Of a stretch of DNA of 10,733 nucleotides, positions 1 through 6,106 are shown piece by piece. Within the stretch, counting starts at the first letter, position 1. Each line of letters begins with the position of its first letter. A model generated the notes under the pieces. It was not told the DNA's origin, searched no databases, and saw nothing but the letters and a program-made list of their open reading frames with translations. Source of the DNA: SZAS-79 sp031376265. GTDB lineage: Bacteria > Pseudomonadota > Gammaproteobacteria > Burkholderiales > SG8-39. The stretch covers positions 1 through 10,733 of the forward strand of contig JANMDK010000091.1 in the NCBI GenBank assembly GCA_031376265.1, read 5' to 3'. The position numbers were made by a program, and so were the translations under genes.

Positions 1-1463
1 GTCAGCGCGACGGTGCCCGAGATGACCACCGAGATCGTCACGGTGACCGCGAACTGCTGGTACAGGCGCCCGGCGATGCCGCCGAGGAAGGCCACCGGGA
101 CGAACACCGCGCAAAGCACCAGCACGATCGCGACGACTGCGCCCGAGACCTCGCGCATCGCCTCGATTGCCGCGTCGCGCGGCGAAAGGTGCTCCTCGGC
201 CATCAGGCGCTCGACGTTTTCCAGCACGACGATCGCGTCGTCCACCACGATGCCGATGGCGAGCACCATCGCGAAGAGCGTCAGCGTGTTGATCGAGAAG
301 CCGAAAGCGTAGAGCCCGGCGAACGCGCCGATCAGCGAAACAGGCACCGCGATGATCGGGATCAGCGTGGCGCGCCAGTTCTGCAGGAACACGAACACCA
401 CCAGCAGCACGAGGAACGCGGCGATCAGCAGGGTATGGATCACCTCGTTGATCGAGGCGATCACGAAGCGCGTGGTGTCGAAAGGCACGAACCAGGTGAT
501 GCCCTGCGGGAATCCCTTGGACACCTCGGCCATCTTGGCACGCACTGCGTCGGCCACCTTGAGCGCGTTGGCGCCGGACTGCAGGAAGATCGCGGTGCCG
601 ATGGTCGGCTTGCCGTCCACCGTGACGAACTGGTCGTAGGTCTGCGCGCCGAGCTCGATGCGGGCAACGTCCTTGACGCGCAGCGCGCCGCCCGGGCCGG
701 TCGAGCGCAGCAGGATGTTGCCGAATTCCTCGGGCTCTACCATGCGGCCCTGCGCGGTCACCGAGAAGACCAGCGCCTGGTCCGCGGGCGCCGGCTCGGC
801 GCCGATCTTGCCGGCGGCGTACTGGGCGTTCTGGGTGCGGATCGCGTTAGCGATCTCCGTGGTGGTGACGCCGAGCTGCGCCATGCGGTCCGGCCGCAGC
901 CAGACGCGCATCGAGTAGTCGCGCGCGCCGAAAATCGTCGCGTCGGCCACGCCGGGGACGCGGCGCAGCTGGTCGAGGACATTGACCGTGATGTAGTTCG
1001 AGATGAAGAGCGTGTCGTAGCGCGGGTCCGTCGAGCTCACCGCCACGGCCATGAGGATGTCGGTCGAGCGCTTCTGCACGATCACGCCGGTGCGCCGCAC
1101 GTCGTCCGGCAGGCGCGGCAGGGCGATCTGCACGCGGTTGTTGACCTGGATCGTCGCGTTGTTGATGTCGGTGCCGACTTCGAACGTGGCGGTGATCGTC
1201 AGCGTGCCGTTGGAGGCGGAGGAGGAGTTGAAATAGAGCAGGCCCTCGACGCCGGAGAGCTGCTCCTCGATCGGCGCGGCCACGGTGCGGGAGAGCGTCT
1301 CGGCGCTGGCGCCCGGGTAGTTCGCGGTGATCGTGACGGTGCCCGGCGCGATCTCCGGATATTGCGCCACCGGCAGCACGCCCGAGGCCACGATGCCGGC
1401 GATCGTGATGACGATCGAGATGACCGCCGCAAAGATCGGCCGGTTGATGAAAAAGCGGAACAT
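1..1463 (-). CDS. RND multidrug efflux permease, AcrB/MexB-like (C-terminus cut by window edge)
   Basis: This is the proton-driven inner-membrane pump of a tripartite efflux complex, which moves drugs or other amphiphiles from periplasm and inner membrane to an outer-membrane channel. The visible 487 codons begin MFRFFINRPIFAAVISIVIT, the usual start of the hydrophobe/amphiphile efflux (HAE1) family, with the first membrane helix at about residues 10-29. A large periplasmic loop follows (about 30-340), then helices from about 340. The motif GIVVDDAIVVLENVER at about 404-419 carries D408 and D409, matching the proton-relay aspartates D407/D408 of AcrB. AcrB-type proteins have about 1040 residues, so roughly half is missing; the reading frame is open to the left edge. 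The ATG at 1463 lies 9 bases beyond the adaptor stop, so the two genes are almost certainly co-transcribed. Substrate range cannot be judged, and any outer-membrane factor gene would lie outside the window. Confidence 0.95.
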   Translation of the reverse strand, partial: MFRFFINRPIFAAVISIVITIAGIVASGVLPVAQYPEIAPGTVTITANYPGASAETLSRTVAAPIEEQLSGVEGLLYFNSSSASNGTLTITATFEVGTDINNATIQVNNRVQIALPRLPDDVRRTGVIVQKRSTDILMAVAVSSTDPRYDTLFISNYITVNVLDQLRRVPGVADATIFGARDYSMRVWLRPDRMAQLGVTTTEIANAIRTQNAQYAAGKIGAEPAPADQALVFSVTAQGRMVEPEEFGNILLRSTGPGGALRVKDVARIELGAQTYDQFVTVDGKPTIGTAIFLQSGANALKVADAVRAKMAEVSKGFPQGITWFVPFDTTRFVIASINEVIHTLLIAAFLVLLVVFVFLQNWRATLIPIIAVPVSLIGAFAGLYAFGFSINTLTLFAMVLAIGIVVDDAIVVLENVERLMAEEHLSPRDAAIEAMREVSGAVVAIVLVLCAVFVPVAFLGGIAGRLYQQFAVTVTISVVISGTVAL

Positions 1464-1472
1464 CCGGGCGGC

Positions 1473-2621
1473 TTACTTCTTTGCGGCGGGGGCCGCGGCA
1501 GGCGCCGCAGCCGGCGCTGCCGCGGTCACCGATGTGCCGGGCCGGATCTTGAGCAGGTTGTCGGCGATGATCCTGTCGCCCGGATTCAGCCCTCCGAGGA
1601 TCAGCCAGTCGCTGCCCACCCAGCTGCCGAGCTGCACCGGCCGCAGCACAGCCTTGCCGTCCGGTCCGACGACGAACACCAGCGCACCCTTCTCCGTCTG
1701 CATGACGGCGGGCTGCGGCACGAGGTAGACGTTGTCGCGCTCGCCGGCCACGAGCCGCACGCGCACGAACTGGCCGGGCAGGAGCTGCTGGCGCGGGTTG
1801 TCGAACTCCGCACGCAGCTGCTGGGTCGCCAGGCGGGGATCGATCTGCGCCGAGGTGAAGTTGAGGCGGCCGGCGCCAACGTACGGCGTGCCGTCGGGCA
1901 GGACCAGCTGCAGCTGCGTGCCGGCGCCGCGCGCAAGGCGCCCGCCCGGCAGCTTGCCGAGGTCCGACTCCGAAAGGCTGAAGCGCACCCAGATCGGATT
2001 CACCTGGTAGATCGAAGTGAGCTGGTCGGCGCCGGCCGCGATCAGGCTGCCCTCGGACTTGGCCGCGCGGCCGGTGACGCCGGAGACCGGAGCGGTGACC
2101 AGCGTGTAGGAGAGGTTCAGCTCCGCCTGCCTGACCGCGGCCTCGGCGCCCTGCTGGGTCGCGGCCGAGAGTTTCGAGGTCGAGGTGGCGTCGTCGTATT
2201 CCTTCTGGCTGATGGCGCGCTCGGCGGCGAGCGACTTGAGGCGCGTGGCCTCGCGGTTGGCCTGCTCCCCGCGCGCCCGCTCCTGCGCGAGTTGCGCGCG
2301 CGCCTGCGCCAGCGCGATCTCGAAAGGCGCCGGGTCGATGCGGAAGAGTGGCGCGCCGGCGCCGACGACGTCGCCTTCGTTGAACAAGCGTTTCAGGAGG
2401 ATGCCGGCGACGCGCGCTCGCACCTCGACTTCCTTGGAGCCTTCCACCTGGCCGACGACCTCGATTCGCACCGGCACGCGCTGCGGCTGCACCTCGACGA
2501 TTCGCGCCTGCACCGCGGGCGGCGTCGAGGGCTGTCCAGCGGGCGGCGGGGGCGCGCTCGGGCCGCAGGCGGAAACAAGGAGCGCGACGCACAGCGCGCA
2601 TGCGATCGATCGAGTCTGCAT
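1473..2621 (-). CDS. RND efflux periplasmic adaptor lipoprotein, AcrA/MexA-like
   Basis: This 382-residue membrane fusion protein should link the RND permease to an outer-membrane channel. The N-terminus MQTRSIACALCVALLVSACG is a lipoprotein signal with a lipobox-like VSAC, so C19 is the probable lipidated residue. A Pro/Ala-rich tether follows (about 21-37). A first beta/lipoyl segment (VEVRARVAG) leads into an Ala/Gln/Glu-rich alpha-hairpin at about 100-170, then the second lipoyl half (TLVTAPVSGVTGRAAKSEG). Beta-barrel and membrane-proximal domains follow, with PGQFVRVRL and NPGDRIIADNLLKIRPG. The C-terminus is an Ala/Pro repeat ending in KK, low complexity and probably dispensable. Length and domain order fit the HlyD/AcrA family. 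It lies 31 bases downstream of the XRE regulator and 9 bases upstream of the permease. Only a weak ribosome-binding site (GGAT) precedes the start; the signal peptide fixes the start choice. Confidence 0.95.
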   Translation of the reverse strand: MQTRSIACALCVALLVSACGPSAPPPPAGQPSTPPAVQARIVEVQPQRVPVRIEVVGQVEGSKEVEVRARVAGILLKRLFNEGDVVGAGAPLFRIDPAPFEIALAQARAQLAQERARGEQANREATRLKSLAAERAISQKEYDDATSTSKLSAATQQGAEAAVRQAELNLSYTLVTAPVSGVTGRAAKSEGSLIAAGADQLTSIYQVNPIWVRFSLSESDLGKLPGGRLARGAGTQLQLVLPDGTPYVGAGRLNFTSAQIDPRLATQQLRAEFDNPRQQLLPGQFVRVRLVAGERDNVYLVPQPAVMQTEKGALVFVVGPDGKAVLRPVQLGSWVGSDWLILGGLNPGDRIIADNLLKIRPGTSVTAAAPAAAPAAAPAAKK

Positions 2622-2652
2622 TGGGGGATCCGGTCTAATGGATGGGACCGAG

Positions 2653-2895
2653 TTACTCCTGAGAGTACGGCCGCGTCACGCTCAGCCGCACCGTCATGTC
2701 GGCCTGAATCGCGATGCGCACCAGCGCCTCGAGGCTGAACGCCTGCGCAGTGCCGTTCTGCAGCTGGTGGAGCCGCGAGCGCGACAGGCCGAGGTGCTCG
2801 GCCAGCTCGCCCTTGGGCAGCTCGAAATGCTTGAGGCGCGCGCGGATGGCGGCGAGGGTTTGCTTGCGCAATGCGAGGACGGGATCTGCGGCCAT
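2653..2895 (-). CDS. Small XRE-family helix-turn-helix transcriptional regulator
   Basis: This is an 80-residue DNA-binding protein consisting of little more than one helix-turn-helix. The core KGELAEHLGLSRSRLHQLQNG (about residues 28-48) has the Cro/C1 pattern: a helix with LAEHLGLS, a turn, then a recognition helix SRSRLHQLQ. It ends with a short basic/aromatic tail (SVTRPYSQE). An ATG further upstream at 2934 is open, but the one at 2895 is chosen because AGGAGG lies 4 bases before it and because the extra 13 residues (Tyr-rich) would be coded by the operator-like region. It heads the operon with the adaptor and permease, so it may be an autoregulator of the efflux operon; that role is inferred from position. 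Proteins of this size also serve as antitoxins of HigA type, but no partner toxin is adjacent. RND pumps are more often controlled by TetR, MarR, LysR or two-component regulators. Confidence 0.8.
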   Translation of the reverse strand: MAADPVLALRKQTLAAIRARLKHFELPKGELAEHLGLSRSRLHQLQNGTAQAFSLEALVRIAIQADMTVRLSVTRPYSQE

Positions 2896-2899
2896 GGCA

Positions 2900-2905
2900 C
2901 CTCCT
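2900..2905 (-). promoter_or_regulatory. Strong Shine-Dalgarno site deciding the XRE regulator start
   Basis: On the minus strand AGGAGG is followed by TGCC and the ATG ending at 2895. It is the best ribosome-binding site in the left block and selects this start over the open upstream ATG at 2934. Confidence 0.75.
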
Positions 2906-2910
2906 AGGTA

Positions 2911-2989
2911 AATGTACCGGTAAAGATACACCAATTGGCCGGAGAGGCGCGCCGGTGCTTGGGATGGTGAACCGAAAGTTCCGGAATTG
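2911..2989 (+). repeat. Diverged direct repeat, copy 1 (upstream of XRE regulator)
   Basis: Compared base by base with 4301-4379 at a constant offset of 1390, 62 of 79 positions are identical without gaps; the first 53 bases hold only 7 differences. The best conserved parts are AATGTACCGGTAA, the run AATTGGCCGGAGAGG and the operator-like core. This copy is the upstream region of the XRE/efflux operon. With copy 2 it brackets the toxin-antitoxin pair. Confidence 0.85.
2913..2930. promoter_or_regulatory. Operator-like palindrome upstream of the XRE/RND operon
   Basis: The block TGTACCGGTAAAGATACA contains the perfect 8-base palindrome TACCGGTA (2915-2922) and imperfect outer half-sites TGTACC and GATACA (reverse complement TGTATC). 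It lies 18-35 bases upstream of the regulator ATG, where a bound repressor would block transcription initiation or promoter clearance. The core is conserved in the second copy at 4303-4320. No clear -35/-10 pair could be fixed around it. Which protein binds it is not known; the adjacent XRE protein is the first candidate, and a TetR-type regulator elsewhere is an alternative. Confidence 0.45.
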
Positions 2990-3107
2990 AGAGGCGCGGG
3001 GGCACTCGTCGAACTGCCCGAAAAGCTTACCCCAGGCGCATATCAAGCCTAGCGGGGCGTTGTAAGCCGAAGGGGCACGCGTTAGTATTCCCAGACGAAC
3101 AATCCCC
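2990..3107. other. Intergenic region between copy 1 of the repeat and the antitoxin gene
   Basis: No gene is supported here. Together with the repeat it separates two divergently transcribed units (XRE/efflux operon to the left, toxin-antitoxin to the right). It must hold the toxin-antitoxin promoter. A minus-strand reading frame crosses it but is a compositional artefact with no start signal or recognisable protein. Confidence 0.5.
3060..3088 (+). promoter_or_regulatory. Possible sigma-70 promoter of the toxin-antitoxin operon
   Basis: TTGTAA (3060-3065) and TAGTAT (3083-3088) are spaced by 17 bases and each matches the consensus at 4 of 6 positions. Transcription would begin near 3095, leaving a leader of about 12 bases before the ATG at 3108, which has no clear Shine-Dalgarno. 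Weak evidence. Confidence 0.25.
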
Positions 3108-3812
3108 ATGCGCAGAGACACCTTCAATCCGCAAGATCTCAGAGAAGTGCCGGTCTATACAGTGACCGAGGCGGCGGCCTATCTCGACATCCCCCGCGCG
3201 ACACTCAGTTCATGGGTCATTGGTCGCCCGTATCCAGTCGCGCAGGGTAAGCGGTTCTTTTCCCCGCTGATAGAGATCGCCGATCCCGGGCTCCGGCGTC
3301 TTTCCTTCCTGAATCTCATCGAGTTGCACGTCCTAAACGCAATCCGGCGTACGGACAAGATTGCGTTGCCGAAAGTGCGAACCGCCCTGGAGTTTCTGCG
3401 TAAGCGCCTCCATTCTCGCCGCCCGCTTGCCGAGCAACAGTTCGAGACCGACGGGGTAAGCCTGTTCGTCGATTACTACGGCCGGCTCATGAGCATTACC
3501 GAACCCGGGCAGTACGCGATGCGGGAGATGCTCGGCGACCACCTGCGACTGGTGCGCAGGGATCCCAAAGGGGTGCCGGTAAAGCTGCTTCTGTTTGCAC
3601 CCAAGGGCGGCCGGCACCTCGGAAAGCCGTCGATCCAGATCGACCCGAAGCTCTCTTTCGGCCAGCCGGTTCTCGCCGGGACCGGGATCCGCACCGCGAT
3701 TATCGCGCAGCGCTTCTACGCGGGCGAAACACTCGCGGAACTTGCCGAAGACTATGGCCGGCCGGCCGCACAGATCGAAGAAGCAATCCGCTTCGAGCGC
3801 AAAGCCGCCTGA
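3108..3812 (+). CDS. DUF433-domain antitoxin, VapB45-like
   Basis: This 234-residue protein has two parts. The N-terminal region (about residues 15-60) looks like a MerR-type winged helix-turn-helix (VTEAAAYLDIPRATLSSWV), giving DNA binding for autorepression. The C-terminal part (about 173-231) is a DUF433 domain: IQIDPKLSFGQPVLAGTGIR followed by TAIIAQRFYAGETLAELAEDYG, the pattern in which a short strand and a small helical bundle form the toxin-binding module. Length and architecture resemble VapB45 of Mycobacterium tuberculosis. The downstream PIN-like gene overlaps its 3' end, as expected for a translationally coupled antitoxin-toxin pair. The role, neutralising the toxin and repressing the operon, is known for the family and inferred here. 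The ATG at 3108 is the first in frame, with no good ribosome-binding site. Base composition is visibly less GC-rich than the flanking operons, consistent with horizontal transfer. Confidence 0.85.
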   Translation: MRRDTFNPQDLREVPVYTVTEAAAYLDIPRATLSSWVIGRPYPVAQGKRFFSPLIEIADPGLRRLSFLNLIELHVLNAIRRTDKIALPKVRTALEFLRKRLHSRRPLAEQQFETDGVSLFVDYYGRLMSITEPGQYAMREMLGDHLRLVRRDPKGVPVKLLLFAPKGGRHLGKPSIQIDPKLSFGQPVLAGTGIRTAIIAQRFYAGETLAELAEDYGRPAAQIEEAIRFERKAA

Positions 3813-4209
3813 GGGCGGTGCGCCGGGCGAAGTCGTCTTCTTCGTCGACCGCAGCCTCGGGAAGAAGGCGGTTCCGGGGGCATTGCGCGACGCGGGCGCG
3901 ATGGTAGAAATTCACGACGACTACTTTCCCGAGGATGCTCCGGACACCGAATGGCTGGCGTTCGTGGGTGCGAAAGGCTGGGTCGTGCTTTCAAAGGACG
4001 AGGCAATCCGCAGGCGGGCGCATGAGACGGACGCCTTGCGCGAAGCGAATGTGCGTGCCTTTATCCTGACCTCGGCGAAGTTGACTGGAGTTCAGATGGC
4101 GGAACTCTTCGGCAAGATGGTGCCCAGGATGGAGCGGACTTCCCAATCCGTGCGAGCGCCGTTCGTGTTCTTGCTTTCGAGTGACGGACGGTTGCGGCGA
4201 TTTCTTTGA
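3754..4209 (+). CDS. PIN-like toxin of VapC45 / DUF5615-like type, start uncertain
   Basis: This is a probable RNase toxin of the PIN-like superfamily. The conserved part begins VVFFVDRSLGKK and has the acidic layout expected of a PIN-like nuclease: D32 in FFVDRSLG, an acidic stretch HDDYFPEDAPDTEW (D55, D56, D64, E66), and D82 in VVLSKDEAIRR (numbered from the ATG at 3754). These are family-level expectations, not proven catalytic residues. The frame is +1 relative to the antitoxin. No ATG, GTG or TTG occurs in frame between the antitoxin stop (3810-3812) and the FFVD motif; the nearest conventional start is 3754, giving 151 residues and a 59-base overlap, with about 25 extra basic/Ser-rich residues that do not look native to the fold. 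A start after 3901 would lose the first Asp. Its job is growth inhibition when the antitoxin is lost (inferred from the family). Confidence 0.75.
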   Translation: MAGRPHRSKKQSASSAKPPEGGAPGEVVFFVDRSLGKKAVPGALRDAGAMVEIHDDYFPEDAPDTEWLAFVGAKGWVVLSKDEAIRRRAHETDALREANVRAFILTSAKLTGVQMAELFGKMVPRMERTSQSVRAPFVFLLSSDGRLRRFL

Positions 4210-4354
4210 GGGCTTGGCTATGCACTGTTCAAGCAAGAGTCCAAGTGGACGCCTAGTTCGCCGATCAAGGACATGTGAGCCATGCAATTGTTACCCACAG
4301 AATGTACCGGTAACGATACCCAAATTGGCCGGAGAGGTGCGCCAGTACTAGGGT
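4210..4354. other. Convergent intergenic region after the toxin gene
   Basis: The plus-strand toxin gene and the minus-strand flavoprotein gene end facing each other here. No convincing rho-independent terminator was found: GTCCAAGTGGAC (4240-4251) is a short inverted repeat without a T-run. The right part holds most of repeat copy 2. A minus-strand micro-ORF (4218-4283, 21 codons) starts at the position matching the XRE regulator start in copy 1 but has no Shine-Dalgarno and no recognisable protein. Confidence 0.5.
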
Positions 4355-4379
4355 TCAGGAATCAAAAGTGGGGAAATTG
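4301..4379 (+). repeat. Diverged direct repeat, copy 2 (downstream of toxin, overlapping flavoprotein 3' end)
   Basis: This is the partner of 2911-2989, in the same orientation, with 62 of 79 positions identical. It includes the operator-like palindrome TACCGGTA at 4305-4312. Its right end runs into the last seven sense codons and the stop of the flavoprotein gene. There is no downstream gene on the minus strand for it to control until the XRE regulator, about 1.4 kb away beyond the toxin-antitoxin pair. Confidence 0.85.
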
Positions 4380-6064
4380 TATGCAAGATGGCGTCCGGCG
4401 ATGTAGCCGAAAGTCATCGCCGGGCCGATCGTGATTCCCGCGCCGGGGTACTTGCCGCCCATGACGCTGGCCTGGTCGTTGCCCACGGCGTAGAGGCCGA
4501 GGATCGGTCGCTCGTTCACGTCGAGCACCCGCGCCTGCGGGTCGGTGGACAGGCCGATGAAGGTGCCGAGGTCGCCGGGCACGAGACGCACTGCATAGAA
4601 CGGCGAGTCGACTATCGGGGCGATGTTCGGATTCGGCTTGTGCAGCGGGTCGCCGCCGAAGCGATGGTACGCATTGGTGCCCTTGCCGAAATCTGGGTCT
4701 TCGCCTTGCACGGCGAACTCGTTGTAGCGCGCCAGCGTGCGCTCGAAACCCGCCGGATCGATCCCAAGCGCCCCGCCCAGCGCGGCAGGCGTGCCAGCCC
4801 GGACAAGGTAGCTGTTGAGCAGGTGCGGCCCGAGCGGCATCGGCGCCGGCGGCACGACCCCGAGGCCGTAGCGACGCAAGGCGCGGTGATCGCACACCAG
4901 CCAGGCTTCCACGACATCGTCGGCCTCGCAGGCGGCGAACAGGCGCTGCACGAAATCGTGATAAGACTCAGCCTCGTTCGCGAAGCGCTTCCCCCGCCGG
5001 TCGACTGCAATGTAGCCCGGTTTGCAGCGGTCGATGAAGTGAGGGTAGGGCACGGTCGAGCCGTCCGCCTGCGGGACCAGCGAAACCGGCGTCCACGCGG
5101 CCGCCTGGTCCTGTTCCACATGCAGCACCCCGCCGACCTCACGCGCGATGCGCGCGCCGTCGCCGGTATTGCCGGACGGCGCGAGCGGCGAGTGATTCTT
5201 GCCGGCGGCGACATGGGGGTAGTAGCGGCTGCGCATTTCGGCGCTAGCGGGGAAGCCGCCGCTCGCCAGCACGACGCCGCGCCGGGCAACGACCTCGATC
5301 TCCTCGCCTTCGCGCTTCACGATGGCGCCCGTGACCCGCTCGCCGGACATCGTCAGCCGCAGGAGGGGACTCTCCAGCCAGAGCGACACTCCTTTGTCGA
5401 AGGCGCTCCTCGCCATGCGCGCGATCAGCGCGTTGCCGTTTGCGATCCGCGTGCCGCGCGGATACCTCAGGCGGTCGTACGCATAGCGGGCCAGGAGCTT
5501 GGCGACATGGAGTGCGGAGGCGGCCGATCGGCTGAAGTTGATTAGATGCGGGATGTCGTCGCGGCTCACGGACATGCCGCCGAAAAGCATCATGGTGGGG
5601 ATCGGCGCGCGCAGCTTCCGGAACCAGTCGCCGAGCTCGCGGCCGTCGTAAGGCACCGGCAGCATCGAGCGCCCGCCCTGCGAGGCTCCAGGCAGATCAG
5701 GGTGGTAATCGGACCACGCAGGCATCAGCAGGTAGCGGACGTGCGTCTCGCGCTCGAAGAAAGCCAACATCGGCGCGGCATTCTCGACGAACGCCTCGGC
5801 CTTGGGGCGATCGAGGAAGGCGCCGACCTCCGACTCGAGATAACGCAACGTCTCGGCGCGAGAGTCCGCGATGCCGGCGGCTACGCCCGCTTCGTTCATC
5901 GGGATCCACACCACGCCGGCGGAATAGGCAGTCGTGCCGCCGAAGAGCGGCTCCTTTTCCACAACCAGCACGTCGAGGCCTTCGTGGGCGGCGGTGATCG
6001 CCGCTGAGAATCCACCGGCGCCGCTGCCGGCGACCAGCACATCGCATTCGTGTCGTGCCGTCAT
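4355..6064 (-). CDS. FAD-dependent dehydrogenase, 3-ketosteroid delta-1-dehydrogenase-like
   Basis: This 569-residue flavoprotein belongs to the fumarate reductase/KstD superfamily, which transfers hydride between FAD and a carbon-carbon bond. The FAD-binding Rossmann fold is at the N-terminus: CDVLVAGSGAGGFSAAITAA (GxGxxG, about 14-19), an acidic strand end VVEKE (about 34-38), then GGTTAYSAG (42-50). The C-terminal FAD motif is GLYAVGND and GGKYPGAGITIGPAMTFGY (about 536-554). Y539 and G543 in YPGAG match the tyrosine/glycine pair (Y487/G491) of the Rhodococcus KstD active site, and Y120 in SDYHPDLPGA lies where another active-site tyrosine is expected. No signal peptide is seen, so it is cytoplasmic. 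It is the last gene of the transporter operon, 42 bases after the LivF-like gene, with no clear Shine-Dalgarno. The real substrate could be a steroid, another cyclic enone or acid, or something else; the motif supports an alkane-to-alkene dehydrogenation more than a fumarate reduction. Confidence 0.85.
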   Translation of the reverse strand: MTARHECDVLVAGSGAGGFSAAITAAHEGLDVLVVEKEPLFGGTTAYSAGVVWIPMNEAGVAAGIADSRAETLRYLESEVGAFLDRPKAEAFVENAAPMLAFFERETHVRYLLMPAWSDYHPDLPGASQGGRSMLPVPYDGRELGDWFRKLRAPIPTMMLFGGMSVSRDDIPHLINFSRSAASALHVAKLLARYAYDRLRYPRGTRIANGNALIARMARSAFDKGVSLWLESPLLRLTMSGERVTGAIVKREGEEIEVVARRGVVLASGGFPASAEMRSRYYPHVAAGKNHSPLAPSGNTGDGARIAREVGGVLHVEQDQAAAWTPVSLVPQADGSTVPYPHFIDRCKPGYIAVDRRGKRFANEAESYHDFVQRLFAACEADDVVEAWLVCDHRALRRYGLGVVPPAPMPLGPHLLNSYLVRAGTPAALGGALGIDPAGFERTLARYNEFAVQGEDPDFGKGTNAYHRFGGDPLHKPNPNIAPIVDSPFYAVRLVPGDLGTFIGLSTDPQARVLDVNERPILGLYAVGNDQASVMGGKYPGAGITIGPAMTFGYIAGRHLAYNFPTFDS

Positions 6065-6106
6065 TTCATTTTGGAAAACGTGGTCTGTCCCTGATTTGAC
6101 GTCGTG

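Noticed and set aside
189..2738. 849-residue open frame on the plus strand
   Set aside because: It is antisense to the adaptor and permease genes, rich in Arg, Asp, His and Gly with no recognisable domain, as expected for the shadow frame of GC-rich genes. The opposite-strand proteins have clear family motifs.
2393..3127. 244-residue minus-strand open frame crossing the XRE gene and the intergenic region
   Set aside because: It overlaps the well-supported XRE and adaptor genes out of frame, has no ribosome-binding site and matches no family known to me.
4240..4251. Inverted repeat GTCCAAGTGGAC as a terminator after the toxin gene
   Set aside because: The stem is only 4-5 pairs with a tiny loop and no T-run on either strand.
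2911..4379. The repeats as terminal repeats of a transposon or insertion sequence
   Set aside because: They are direct, not inverted, differ at 17 of 79 positions, and no transposase or integrase gene lies between them.
4388..5545. 385-residue open frame on the plus strand
   Set aside because: It lies wholly antisense to the flavoprotein gene and has shadow-type composition with no motif.
6061..6069. Three-codon micro-frame ATGAAATGA overlapping the flavoprotein start as a leader peptide
   Set aside because: There is no ribosome-binding site and no attenuator-like structure nearby; it is most likely chance.
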